64,000 bases of DNA from Berberis thunbergii. Taxonomy: Eukaryota; Streptophyta; Magnoliopsida; Ranunculales; Berberidaceae. A program made the position numbers and the translations under genes. Shown piece by piece: positions 38,104-50,790 of this stretch (position 1 is its first letter; each line of letters opens with the position of its first letter). The notes beneath the pieces are model-generated. The model was not told where the DNA came from, ran no database searches, and saw nothing but the letters and a program-made list of their open reading frames with translations. Where the stretch lies: the NCBI GenBank assembly GCA_003290165.1, contig QNQO01010682.1, positions 1 through 64,000 of the forward strand. Reading direction: 5' to 3'.

Positions 38104-38490
38104 TGTCAGGACTAGTACCATTGGTCAGGGAAATCAACGCCAGAGACCTTTCAAGACTTTCCTAATGGTCTCAAAACTCGACGTTCCCTTTTGAAAAGTG
38201 CCCAAATGCTTAGCATCTATAATATAGGGGGAAGATTTGAGCTCTTGACTGTGAGGACGTGTTGCCTCCATTGCATAGTCAGGCCAGACTGTACCGCTAG
38301 CATTTTTATTGTTTTCTTTGCATTGTTTTTCAACTTTGAACTTGTATTTCCATCGATCGTTAGCATTGAACTAGTCTTGAGCAACGTCTTTTCGAACGTT
38401 CCTCCCCATTGTAATCTATTGAATGTTAATGAAAGTTTTTGCTGACTATTGTGCTTCGTTATATTATCTACAGATTGATATTGTGCATTC
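38104..38490 (+). repeat. Chromovirus 3' LTR (end approximate)
   Basis: Begins TGTCAGGACTAG right after the polypurine tract. The right end is taken as the CA in TTGTGCATTCTCA near 38490 but cannot be confirmed because the 5' LTR is missing. No target duplication can be checked. Confidence 0.5.
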
Positions 38491-38589
38491 TCAAACTAAT
38501 ATTTGTGCCCGTTGAAGTAACTACTTATAGACTTACTAGTGAATTTGATAGTTAGTGCCGCACGGATTGCTAGTCCGTGGCATAGTGCA

Positions 38590-39215
38590 TTATAGCCTTT
38601 GGAATTGTGTTTCAAAAGTCAAAACATGTCAAAATACCAAAGGTATTAATTGACTAGACTAACAAGATATGAGCGATGATATTTTTTTATTTGCATTAAT
38701 GAAAAGGGTGTGAATCATAAATTTTCTTGAAAAAGAAACAACTATCAAATTTTTTCGAAATTGTGGATTATAGCATTTGAGATTAAACCTAAAAACTGTA
38801 TTAAAAAATCTAAATAATCATAGCGCTAGACTAACAAGATATAAGCGATAATATTTGTTATGATATGAGTTAATGATAAGGGAAAAACTATTGAAATGTA
38901 CCAAAATTGTGGATTATAGGGAATTGTGTTTCAAAACTTGATTGATAATGAAAAAAAATTAATAGCAATTGACCAACAATATATAAGCGATGATATTTGT
39001 TTTTATTTGAGTTAATGAAAATTTTGTGAATCACAAATTTGAGTTCAAAAAAATATTTATCAAAACCTACCTAAATCTTGGATCATAGCCATCGAAATTG
39101 AGCTTCAAAACTGGACTAAAAAAAATCGAGATTTTCATAGCACTAGACTAACAAGATATAAGCTACGATTTTCATTTTGATGCGAGTTCATGAAAAGAAC
39201 ACTAAAAAATGCTAG
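38590..39215. repeat. Degenerate tandem repeat, about 165-bp period
   Basis: Four diverged units. The landmark CTAGACTAACAAGATATRAG occurs near 38654, 38826 and 39143, with a weaker form (TGACCAACAATATATAAGC) near 38970. Between landmarks the order repeats: GATGATATTTG, GAGTTAATGA, GTGAATCA, AACTATCAAA, AAATTGTGGATTATAG, TTCAAAACTG. Spacings are about 172, 143 and 174 bp. No coding content. Confidence 0.75.
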
Positions 39216-39756
39216 GAAACCAGGTTTTTGCAATCAGGGTGACGTGATTTTGAAAGACTAGATGAAATTCCCGAAGTGTTTATGAATATCTAGAAGTTGT
39301 AAAAAACCTCTTCTGATGATGCCACATCATCCTGATTGTAGAACCTAATTCCCTACCCTCTCTCAAATAACGCTACGGGGGAATGGAATGGGGATGAATT
39401 AAAAAAAAAAAAAAACTATCAAACCAAAATTGTGATTATAACTTTTTTGCCTTTACAGATCTCATACAGCATATCTACACAGAACTGGGTTAAATTTATT
39501 TTCGAAAAATAAAATAAAAAAAATTCCTGAAGATTTACATTATTGTCCAAACTCCTTAACTGTTGCTATAACTTCACACCCAGTGAACAATTCTTCTTAC
39601 TTTGTATGACTACTCTACTTTTCAAAGAATGCCTCTTCATAAACAACAATCTTTTTCAATACAATGGGGGTTCAGTATGTCCATGTGAGAAGCAGGGGTT
39701 GTGATCTAGTAGTTTCGATGTGCTAAAACTTGAAAGAATCAACACGCTCATTTTCA

Positions 39757-42700
39757 TTATAAAGAAAGGATTATAACTACAAGGGAAGAACTCAGTAAGA
39801 CAAGCCAGGATGAACTAATTCCACAAAATTTCCTGGACTTCTGTATTCTAAATACACTAGCTATTATTTCTATAAATAGCTTCATAATAGCGAAGCATCC
39901 AATTATGAAGCTCGCTAGGAATACGGCCAAACCCTTGTTCTCCATGTGAACTTGGTTGACTCGCACTCTCTCCACATCCGATCTGCAAAATTATGGCTAT
40001 TGTTATTAGCACTCCTAAAAAGCCAAGACTCTATATGGTCAGTTTATAATACAATTACGCAGTTTGCAAGCATGTGTATACTAGCAAGCATAAAAGCAGA
40101 AAACACTAGCAAGAACAGTAAAAACAGAATACTCCGATCCCTTAGTTCTCCTAAAGAGAGGATGGTGTGCTTCTCTAATCGTGCTTAATTTCCGTAAGCA
40201 GTCTGCATCTGCTAAAGATGTAGCCTAAATAAATGATAAAAGAAGCTCTTATCTGCATGCTTCTTTTAGTCACCCTTTTTAAATTATCATTTTCATAGGC
40301 CCGAGATTAATAATGAAGATTGTGTAATATTGCATACATCACAAACTTGAGGAAAAAACTACTATAAAGGTAAGCCAAGCACCTCCTACCAAAACTAGAT
40401 AACATTAGGAAATTCCTAATTGTACCGGTCCCTGATTTTCTGCCTGAACCCGTATCCAAGCATATAACTTTTCCAATTTACAAGTTAAGCTAACTTTTGC
40501 AGAATCTAACTTTTCCAATTTACGTGTTAAGCTGGAATAGGTCCTCAGAATCTATCAATATTATTTCTCCAAAAACACTGGTAAAAAATGGAAAAACTAG
40601 ATATAAGGAAAACCTGAAAGGAAATTGATCGTTTCTCTTCCCTAAATGAGTTAATCTGATATATCTATAAATTTTCGAAGTTATGGCACAATAACTAATT
40701 TTTGTGTACTGTGTCCATGTCTATCAATCAATACTTGACTTTTTTGTTCTGGTGGGGAAAGTGCTTGGTGCACTAACAAGATTGAAGAAATGGTTTTCCT
40801 AAGATCTAATCATCGTAGGGGCACCATGTAGATATGTGGGACTTATTGCCATGTGATTCGCATGCTCTCGACTTTTTTTTTTTCCTAGTGGGGAAAGTGC
40901 TTGGTGCATCAACAAAATTGAAGAAATGGTTTAACTAAAATCTAATCATCATAGGGACACCAAGTTCACACCATATCGATGCTTTTAATCATCTAATAGG
41001 AAAATCACATTCCAATCGGTGGATGAAGATGATGAGTAGTGCTTGTCCAAGCAAAAGAGGCAGGCATACACCAAAGACTGACCACCCACCTTTTGTAGGC
41101 CAAATACCTCAAACCCAGAGTATCATTTTTAAATGTTGCTTGTTCTCAGAAGTAACTCAAAACAGTTTTTGCCAATGGTGTTATGGTCGAGTGGTTAGGG
41201 CTGTGTGGGTTTATCCCCCACGTCCTAGGTTCGAGACCCGCCGACGGCATGGTTACTTTCTTATGGTGTTGACCTATAGGTCGCACTTTGTTGATAGGTT
41301 ATGGGATCCTATAAAAACTCAGCTCACTTTCCAAAAAAAAAAAACTCAAAACAGTTTCCAAATCAATAATCAATTCCATTTACTGTTCATCATGCAAATG
41401 ACAAAAAATTAAACACAAAATCAAAATCAAGCTAATGGGACTTTTGTTTCCCTGATTAACTCATATTATTCACGCTTTTTAATATTTTCACATCTCTAAC
41501 TAGATGAAAGAGGAAAAACAAATACCTCCCAAGTGTAACACAAATCAATCAGCTAGTTTCACTCAAGAGCTTGGTTTCACACACTATATGTATAAAGGCT
41601 AAAGATAATAAAACGTTCTTACATGAGTGAAGGATAGGTAACTTTTTTTTATTTTAAGATGTAACGCCACCAACTAGTAAACCATTTACATGTAACATCG
41701 TGTTTGTTTTTGTAAAATATTGATCACTCCATCAAATGAATGACATAAAAGACATTTAAACGTTGCAAATCCAGAATTTTCTGAGGCTAAATCTTGTGAA
41801 TTGAACAGAGGTCAAACAAGTATTTTTCTTTAGGAAGCAAAAATATGACTAACTGCCACATAACTTCATCATAAAAGAGTAATTTCTATACTGAGCATGA
41901 GCACGTGAGGAAGGGGTGTGTTGGGGGGTGGGGGCGGTTAATGCAGCATTATCCTATGATGCGCAAAGAAATGTTAGGAGGGTATGAAGTTCAAGTAATC
42001 AGTTCTCACCTGAGAATTGCATTATCTCTGGCTAGACTATCCATTTGCAAGGAAACAAGGGATTTCCATGCCACGAGATCTTCTACATCTTTGGCCTGTC
42101 AACAACAGAACAATAAAATGACTGTCCCCACAAATCTAACAATCAACTAAAAAATGAAAGAAGAAGATACGTACAATAACCTCAGTGCTTTCAGCAAAAC
42201 TCTTCATGTCGGATTTGATTTGCTCCAGAACTATTTCTGTTGCATCCATTTCATCATCGATTTCTTTGAAAATGTTTCCATATCGGGAATTGAGTTCTTC
42301 CAAATAGCGTTCCAATATAGCTAAATTTAAATCAAGGGATCGGACTTTTTGCATTAGTATCTTAAGAACAGTATCTCCAGGCATCCTTCCAAGCTGCTGA
42401 GGTCGCGTTTCTGTAACAACATTACCGAAATTGCCTTTTTGGGCCTCAGATTTCACATTAGGTTTTTCAGGTTGAGAAGCATTATCATCCACAAGATCGT
42501 CACGAGACTCATTCCCAACAATGGGCTCTAGTCGTGTGGTCTTAGGTGTCTGATTGGTTTCAGTTTCTTCAGTTTCAAGCGTGTGATCTTGAGCAGAAAT
42601 CAAATCCTCCAGCATTCTCTCAACAGCATCCACTCCATATACTTCCAAAGCACTCAGCGTGCAATAGAACTCAGACCCATAGTGACTCAACAGTTTCAGA

Positions 42701-45700
42701 TTCAAATACCTCACCCATTGTGGCTCCTGAAGAACAAACCTTTGTGCGTGCTTCACATTTCCAGCAGTAAAATTCCCAAGACTAACCCACTTGTGTGTTG
42801 GATAAACCATACTGCCTAGCAGCTCAAAATCCTTCAAGTTTGAAGAGTGATGCTCAAAGTTTCCTATTTCAATGGTATCCACTAAAGTTTCTTCCGAGAG
42901 TTCAATGACAACAAATTTTTCTTCAGCAGAACATGGGTTCCTGAGGTACTTATCCTTGTCTTTGCCTAAGATGTTAGATGCGCCCTTTGCCTCCTTGTTA
43001 AAACCCAAGACTTTTGCTCCCTTTGCAGCAGAAGCATAATTGTACTCTGCCCCACCAGTTTCTAACCTGTGTATAATGGCCTGGTCCGTTGAGGTCTTCC
43101 CTTTAGGACTGCTTGCTCTGCCTTTGAATTCGTCAAGAGCAAGTGGTACTGAACGAGATAGCCTCTCACTTTTGGAATAATCCTCAAGTTTTACTCCTAA
43201 ATCAGGGGGTTCCACCTCAACTTGCTCTTTGGTAGAAGATAAATTGTTTTCATTTTTTTCACCTATTGGTGACTCGCTACTTTCAAGCTCTGTGACAGAG
43301 CTTGAAGTAGAAGTACTCGGATCGGATTCCTCGGAACCCGCATTTATATATGAAAATTCAGCTCCACTGTTGGATAAATTACGTCTCATTTCAGTTTCAC
43401 TCCAAGTCGATTCATCTACAACAGAGGACAATTTAAATTGTTAAGCAAGCAAGGCAATATATATTTAAGGCCATCACTTCAAAACAAATAAAACTGTTAT
43501 TAAGTTCTATGAAAGAAATCAAATTGAACACTTACGAAGAAACATTCAATAGGGAATCAGCTGATATAATAATATTGCAAGAATTTGTGTCATAGCCTCA
43601 TAAGAATAATTTGAAAGGGTAGCTGAAAATCCATCAAGCCAATCATCAGTGATTAACAACTAATGTCGTTCAAGCAATAGGATTGTGCACTGGAGACACG
43701 GCATCTGACACAGCAACATGGAAGCATTCAACCGCTTAGGATGTCTTAACATGCTAATTATTTTCGGTCTCTAGAACTTTTAGTTAGTTAGTTTTTGAGT
43801 ATTTATTTATTTCCAGTGTGAGCTTTTTTATGAAAGTTTATGCTAAGGTAGAAATTTAGGATCTTTTATTTTTTCTATAAGAGCATTCACAGTCCTCTGC
43901 AATGTCAATTGCCAAACACATTTCTAAAGTCCTCTGCAACGTCAATTGCCAAACACATTTCCAAATACTGGTTTGATATAATTTTTCAAACTCTAATTTT
44001 AGCAAATGACTGTGGATGCTCTAACAGATTCATTGTAAGCAATTTCAGTTAAGGGTGCGGATGATTTTTTTTTTCCATGCAAAACCCTGAAAATAGTGAA
44101 GATGACAGAAAGAAACAAAAAATTTCATCCAATGATGATGAAGATAACCATGTTTCTTGAGTTTTCCATGGAAAATATTCTTAGTTTCCTAGAAAGTTTC
44201 TTTCCATGATATTGAAAGAACATAGATGGTGGAACGTCACATATTTCATTCTCACACCCATCCCTTCTCTCATCTCTTCCATGAACTCTTCACTAGTTTT
44301 ATGTTTTCTATGGAAAACAATGAAACACACCCCCTATGAGCTGAAACTTGAAAGTTGTGTTTTGGAAGAAAAATAATGAACTTTTCGGTTGCATTGAGAC
44401 TACACCATCAAAGTGGGTGGATCACACACACAAAGACCTGCATGCACATACGTTTTCTTGGTGACGGCTGCTCATTCGTCAATACCACCATCATCCCGAG
44501 GGGTGGAATACGTGGCGAAGGAAACCCAATTGATGGTGATGATGCTGCTGCTGATATTGAAGTCGAAGATGATTAATAAACATTAGTTGTGCATGGACTG
44601 GCTATGGAATCTTTTCTTTTGACTTCTTTGGGATGTTTTATAGTTATGTTTTTACAAATGCAGATAGTTTCTTCTTTACTACTTGTTACAATAGTATACA
44701 CATTGATATTTTGATAAGTAATATGCCTATTCTTTAATCAAATGTTACCCCGAAGGGATTATTTATGGAATCGGCAAAATAATTCTGATTATCCCCGAGT
44801 AACTCGCTACTTGATCCATAATAATTGACAAGTTGTGGAGTTTCAAACCACAATAATTTTTTTTTTGTCTCAACAGCCAAAAGATCCTGACCCAGACCAG
44901 AACCCTTGCTTCCACGTCATCCCCGTACAATCAATGTGAGCAACACCATGTTGTCTTCCATAATTAAAAAAAACCACCAAACTATTATTGAGCTAAAATA
45001 AAATAAATAAGAGTAAGACATAAGGTGGTATAGAATCAAGGATTTCTTCGCCTTAACGGATGCATTGTAAAGGAAAGAGATTTTATAAAGAGCGCTCAAC
45101 AAAAGCTGGATGTTCTCATGCTGTTGCGCCAAAGCTATGCGCCTAATTCTCCTCCACTTATCTTAAGGCACTACGAGATTCGCCGAATAGTACTCGTGAA
45201 TTTAGCATTAATGCTTAAATGCCAAATCAGACCAAAATACAAAAATCAGGAGAAGAAGATGATTCTGATCCAGAAAAAAGACAAATTGAGTTCATAAAAG
45301 ACAGAAAAACAAGGAATACCAATGGAGGTTGAAGTACCCGTCATTGAGTAAGTACCAATTCCACCACTGGTAGAATGGTCGAAATACTGAAGAAATGCAC
45401 AGGTTCTTCGTTGAGACCTTCAGCGTTGAAAGGAGAATGTGACCAGTTTGGTTCTTCAGTTTTTGTGTTTGGTTCCTTCAATGGTCCAACTGAAACAACC
45501 AATGATTTTGAAACTTTGTGGGCATTGATCCATGATACGTTTATAAATATTTGATTCAATTGGATGAATGTTTTCAATATGAGCTTTTGGAAGTGTCAAA
45601 ACATGTCGGAGTTCTGAGCTTCTTTGAGTAATCATTTTCAACTCGACGGGGCTAATCTCCTTAAAGTGGGAAACACCAATACGAAAGCATGCATGAACCT

Positions 45701-46231
45701 TTTAGAATATTTCTGTTATGCTACTCATTTTAAGTGTTCTAGAATTTATTGATTACATTATTTTAAATTAATTTCTTTACAAGCTCTTTTTAGGGTTTAG
45801 ATTTATGAAAACAAACTTTAGGAGGATAGCACGACATGGATTTGTATTCCTAAGAGAGTACTGACATCAGAAAATTGCTTACCATATATTGTATTATAGG
45901 TGCAAACCAGAATCTACTCCAACACTCAAAATCACGACTAGAGGATAGGCGTATCTTCAATTTTACAGGCTTTCTAACAAAAATGCTATAGAATTGTTAA
46001 CAAATTAGTGCACAATGAAATAAAAGAAACTTCATTGCTCTAAGTAACATTTTGCATGACATATTTACCTCTATGACCATCTCCATGACTGATCCATAGG
46101 TTGAGAAGGAAAACAAGACCCCACAATCCAACCACCACAGAAACAGAAACTTGATACAAGCGGTGTTTCCTACCACTGATGGCATTCTCTAAAGCTCTTC
46201 TTTGCAAAATCGCACGACGTGATCTCTGCAT
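39757..46231 (-). CDS. Mid-SUN domain protein (SUN3/SUN4-like)
   Basis: Membrane protein of the endoplasmic reticulum and nuclear envelope; plant mid-SUN proteins act in nuclear shape, seed development and ER function. Four exons on the minus strand in consistent phase give 571 aa: 46231-46069, 43415-42175, 42095-42010, 39982-39757. The start [20 protein letters not shown] is conserved in this family. TM1 is at about 28-46 ([17 protein letters not shown]). The SUN domain is central (about 167-324): [83 protein letters not shown] starts the coiled-coil region, and two C-terminal TMs follow (about 514-535 and 552-571). An optional exon at 45489-45388 keeps phase. Intact, so likely functional. 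Confidence 0.93.
41169..41342 (+). mobile_element. tRNA-derived SINE with 15-bp target duplication
   Basis: Flanked by identical AACTCAAAACAGTTT at 41154-41168 and 41343-41357. Pol III promoter boxes: A box TGGTCGAGTGG (41184-41194) and B box GGTTCGAGACC (41228-41238). Ends in an A-run after CAGCTCACTTTCC. The length of about 174 bp fits plant SINEs. It lies in the last intron of the SUN gene, antisense to it. The perfect duplication points to a recent insertion. Confidence 0.95.
43881..44021. mobile_element. Harbinger/Tourist-type MITE, 141 bp
   Basis: Terminal repeats GAGCATTCACAGTC and GACTGTGGATGCTC are flanked by TAA on both sides (43878-43880 and 44022-44024), the 3-bp duplication of PIF/Harbinger elements. 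Inside, a 37-bp unit (AGTCCTCTGCAAYGTCAATT...) is repeated in tandem at 43892 and 43929. In intron 1 of the SUN gene. Non-coding. Confidence 0.85.
45388..45489 (-). other. Possible extra exon of the SUN gene
   Basis: The minus strand follows an acceptor GGTTGTTTCAG and is open for 102 bases to a GTATTT donor; both phases fit exon 1 and exon 2. It would insert 34 residues (beginning [14 protein letters not shown]) just after the first membrane helix, where this family is variable. The donor is weak, so it may be an alternative exon or chance. Confidence 0.3.
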
Positions 46232-48749
46232 TGCACATCAATCCAGAGTAATCCACCTTCACAACTGCAAATCATCAGATATCCAATCTCAAAGTCAATA
46301 ACATAAACATATATTACATATAAGCTTCAAACCTCATGGTGGGAATTGCACAAAATCAAAAGAGACAGATATTCTTTAATCTACCCCACGCACGCTAATC
46401 AAAAAGTCGTCCCAAACTCAGTAAACAGGAATAAAAATGGAACTCTTATGGTGGGAAAAATTGAAGTTGATGATACACCCCCACAAGTGCAATTCCTCCT
46501 CAATTCCAGCCCAAACTTAATCACACAACAACAAAATGCAAACAAAGCTTTAAAGAGATCAAAATTCCATCTTGGGTTTCAAGCAAAACTTGAAACAAAC
46601 AATTAACTTTCACCTTTTGTTACTATGAATCCATGGGGTAAGTAAGTGAACACATCAAATAGGGTCTACAAATACTCAAATAGATTCAAAAATCTGAAAA
46701 CAACGACATCCGAATCAAACAGATCATTAGAAAATTGGAAATTTCTCCCATATTCAATCCAATCTCAATCAAATAGATCGAAATTCAACCTTGGGGTTCA
46801 AGCAAAACCCGAGAAATGTACCTTGTGTTACAAGAAACAGAGGTGGAAGGTCAAAACAACAAGTGGGGTTGAAGCAAAAGCAACAAAATACACATATTTA
46901 GATCAAAACATCTGAAAACAACATCAAATTCACTCATTCAAACTGCCTTATTTACCTGAAATTTCCTCCTCTGTTCAACAGTGAGATCTCTATATTGGGG
47001 TGTCTCGTCTCGAGATGATCAACACAAGTGGAGAAGGTAAAAGGGGTTCAAGAACACAAGAGAAACCGAAGAAAAACCTCCTTGTTCAGGCAGATGGGAA
47101 GATTAAAGAGAACAAAACAGAGAGAGAGAGAAAACAAAAAATAAAAAAAAAGGCCTTAAATTGAGGCTTAGCTGTCGCTATGAAACTCTTTTCTCTCTGA
47201 TTGATTGATTTTGTGGTTTCGATTTCGATTTGTTTATTTGCTTTGATTTCTTTAACGGCTATTGCTCTGTTTTTGGTCTCTTCTCTTCTCTCCTTTGTCT
47301 TCTACTCTCAATTTTTTTTCTCTCTCATATTTGAAATAGAAACTGTTTTGAGAAAAATTAGAGTATTGTTTTGATTTGGGTGAAAAGAAAATTAAAAGGA
47401 TAAAAGCATTACTTGTTCTGTAAGCACAAATAATGTCTACTTTCGGTAATCTTCCATCTCTTATGAGTGATTCTAGGGAGCAAAGGGTGTGCATTTCGAG
47501 GAGGGTGGGCGGTGAGGGGCCTCTCGTCTCCTTCATGAAAATCAAACCACCGCAACCTTAGCCAGCTAACTTGAACTACTTTTGACAAATATGTTATATA
47601 TTTGATTGAAAATTTGGCCACCAATATGGCTTTCCAAATATAAGTAAACAATCACTTTGCTTTTGTTTGTAATCACTTTTGTTTGTAATAGCACTCATCA
47701 ATCTGATGCATGATTTCAAATTTTGTATAAACAAGTCAATAGAATACGTGAGGGAATGAACAATGGTAGGCCATTTGCCTACTCATGGTTGATGAGCTTA
47801 TTACGGCATTTTAAATTTAAGTTGGATCTTGGATGTCATGAATTTTAGGGACCCAATATGTCCATCTCTTGGAAATATATTTGACATTGGATCTTGATGG
47901 TTATGCTGCAAATTAATTGATATCTCGAAGGTAAGAAATAAGAAGTCGGTTTATGATCTAAAAATTAGGGATATGTCAAGTTTCATATGGAAAAATTATG
48001 GAAATGGAAATCAATCTTAGTTTGGCTATTTGGCTAATTAAAACTTCCTACAATGTAAAATCAGATTGCTTATCAACTATATATCTACAAAATGAAAACG
48101 ATTACAAAATATTGACCATAATTTGTGAATTCGAAACAATTGTAAAACTTTGCTCAATTCGTTTATATATGCAATTAAAATCAACAGATAAATTGTTTTA
48201 ATGTGAATTTTAAAAAAGAATACGAATTTTCTGTAAACTTTGATGAAAAGTATATTGAATTCTTAAGAGTTACGACCTACCTTATCCAAATTCCATGGCA
48301 CTTGATTGATTTGTTGAAGAGCACGATATTGACCAACAAATTCCACTTAAATATTGAGAAGATTAATATCTTTCTTTGTTTTTGTTTTTTTTGTTTTTTT
48401 TTTTTTTGTGTTAATGACTTGATACGAGCACACAACAATTAAACTTTTGTATTTAAGAGGGAGAGAGACTAGTGTTTTCGGATTAAACAATAATTCTTAC
48501 TTCCCATCAAAACATGACAAACACATTACTCCTATCATTGATATTAACTTATGGTGGTAAACCTAGAAAGCAAGATTGAGAGCCTAGACAACGGTTTCCA
48601 TCTAGGATCAAGAGTACAATGAGGGGCGGGGATTGAGAAAGAGGGGTGTCATTAAAAGACTATTACTTAATAAAGAATGACCGTTACTCACCTCAACTCA
48701 GAGATAGACTTGTGACGGATAAAATCACTGATTAAAAAAGGCAACAATT
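46232..48749. other. SUN leader region and gene-poor spacer
   Basis: 46232-47220 probably holds the SUN leader and a leader intron (TC-rich leader-like DNA near 46960-47210 on the minus strand). Beyond that the spacer is AT-rich. 47470-47510 (GTGTGCATTTCGAGGAGGGT) resembles the central motif of foldback family A and may be a fragment. No supported gene. Confidence 0.4.
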
Positions 48750-50230
48750 ATTTAACACCACATATTTTACTGTCCCACACCACCAACCCATTTTTTTTAC
48801 CTGCTAACTTGCACCACCCATTTAAACTACTATTTATCTTTATCTTTTCTCTCTGACCCTTTCTTCTTAAGAACAACAACAATATGGAAGAGGATGGCGA
48901 GGAAAGCGATGATCGATTGCGAGGGATGGTGAGAGACAACCGACGTTAGTGAGACTACAACCACAACATACATCATCACCCCTTCTCCATCATCTTTTTT
49001 TTCCTTCCCCTCTCCATCATTTTCTTCTCCTTCCACTCTCCCAATTCTCCTACTATTTCTTCTTCTCCCACTCTATCTTCTTCTCGCACATGTTGTCGTC
49101 CCTCTCCCTTTCTGTTTTTTCTCATCCTCGCGACGACCTGTGGGATGATGGGTTCCCCACTCACAGAGGTCGTGGTGAGGGCAAAAAATTTTACCATCGC
49201 GAAGGCTCATGCGAGTGGAATACGCACAGGTTGCCATAAGGGCGAAAAAAAAAGAAATGGAGAGGGGAAGGGAAAGGAAAGGGAAAAAAAGAGAGGGAGA
49301 GGGAAAAAAATTTTGTTCCTTTTTTTGCATTCTTCTACTAGTTTTTTGCCATTTTCTGCTATATGTTTTCGAGCAGATACTGTCATGGGTCGTCTCTTAC
49401 CTCTATCACCCCCATCATCCCCATCATCATCACGACCAACAAAAAATATGATAAACCTTTAAATAAAATGAAACAAATACTTCAGGACAATTTTTTTGTA
49501 CAATAATTTCTACTAATTTTTAAGCAATAGTTTAGCAAATTTGGATATAAAACAACATTATATATCTCATTTCCCTACATTCTAATAAAAAAAATACCAA
49601 TTTGGAGCCCTAGTGACCACCAAATCAGCCTTCGCAATAACTTTCATTACCAAGAGAAGAACTAAACAATTAATGCACAAAAAAACATAAACAATTTTAT
49701 TTTAAAGATAGAAACAAATACACAAATGCACAAAAGCAAACAATGGATGACTCACTTACAATTCAAACAAAAAATCCTAAACCCAAAGATAGGATGAATG
49801 ATTCACTTACAAAAGAGTTGGAGTCTCAAGAGAGATGTATTTTGCACTTTGAGAGGTGGCGTTTTTGAGCTGTTGCGTTTTGGAGAGTTTGAGGGTTTCA
49901 ATTTTGAAAGATTTTCAAAGGAGAAGGAGAAAAATTGTAAGAGATTTGAGTGTAGGGAGATATTTGAATGTGGGAGAGGGAAAAATTTCGAATGGAGGAG
50001 GGATGAACCGTTATCGATTTGAATGGTGATGGGAAAAAATGTGGATTTTTGTTTATATAGGTGATGTGAGAAAGAAAGTAGGTGGTGTGAGAGAGTAAAA
50101 TGATGTGAAAAAGAAAAAATTTGATGTGGAGTAGTCGCTGCCTAAACTTTACTCAGTTTTTTAAGTTTCATAATTGTGGAACAAAGACTTGAAAAAGTAG
50201 GTGAAATTTATCAAACAAATATTCTTAAGA

Positions 50231-50346
50231 GCCTGGGAAACCAGTATGGGGAAAATACAATTTTTGCCCCTTAAAAGGTGTTTAAAGAAGGGAGCAAAAT
50301 TGTATTTTCACCCCTAAGCGGAGAAATTAAGCTGATTTTCCAACCC
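50231..50346. mobile_element. Foldback family B element
   Basis: Left arm CCTGGGAAACCAG ... GGAAAATACAATTTTTGCCC pairs with the right arm GAGCAAAATTGTATTTTCACC ... CTGATTTTCCAACCC. One arm of the same family is present at 6211-6290. About 116 bp, non-coding. Confidence 0.6.
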
Positions 50347-50597
50347 TATAGAAGTGCTATTTATCAAATGTTGTGGGGTCTTAACAATAAACTTTAGTTG
50401 GATTGTTAGGTCTTCATAACAAATCTTTAATTGATTTCCTTTGGAGAGGATTTAGACTAGGTAAAGATCTTAGTCAGTTGCTATTTCATTATTCTAACTT
50501 GCAAACTTTTTATATATAATCTCTAGGAATATATTACATGAGATGCACATAGGAACAAAACCCATTTCTGCATATTCATTGGTCACCGCCACTTTTG

Positions 50598-50790
50598 AGG
50601 CTAGATAGCGAGGAAACGGGAGAGGAAATGAGCGAGGAGAGTGACGTGGTAGGGTGGGAGCCGTTCACCATTCTCGAAATGCATGCCGCAATTTTTTGTG
50701 CGCGCATTCCGAGCGGAGTGGACGGCTCCCACCCCGCCACGTCACTCTCCTCGCTCATTTCCTCGCTGGTTTCCTCGACATTTAGAATTC
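50598..50790. mobile_element. Foldback MITE, family A, copy 3 (best preserved)
   Basis: The arms pair almost end to end: left AGCGAGGAAACGGGAGAGG ... GAGTGACGTGGTAGGGTGGG, right the complement (CCCACCCCGCCACGTCACTC ... TCCTCGCTGGTTTCCTCG). Termini CTAGATAGCGAGG and CCTCGACATTTAGAATTC match copies 1 and 2. The centre carries a GCATGCCGC / GCGCGCAT motif. About 193 bp and able to form a long hairpin. Confidence 0.8.

Larger units (their letters stand above)
35650..38490 (+). mobile_element. Ty3/gypsy chromovirus, 5'-truncated and decayed
   Basis: Only the part from the middle of reverse transcriptase to the 3' LTR remains; no gag, protease or 5' LTR is seen. A polypurine GTGGGAGAG (38095-38103) precedes TGTCAGGAC, taken as the 3' LTR start. 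The integrase ends in a chromodomain, which defines the chromovirus branch of plant Ty3/gypsy elements. It lies 1.4 kb downstream of the DRP2 stop, in the same orientation. Confidence 0.9.

Noticed and set aside
41184..41238. Functional nuclear tRNA gene
   Set aside because: A and B boxes are present, but an A-tail and 15-bp target duplications show a SINE; no full acceptor stem pairing was seen.
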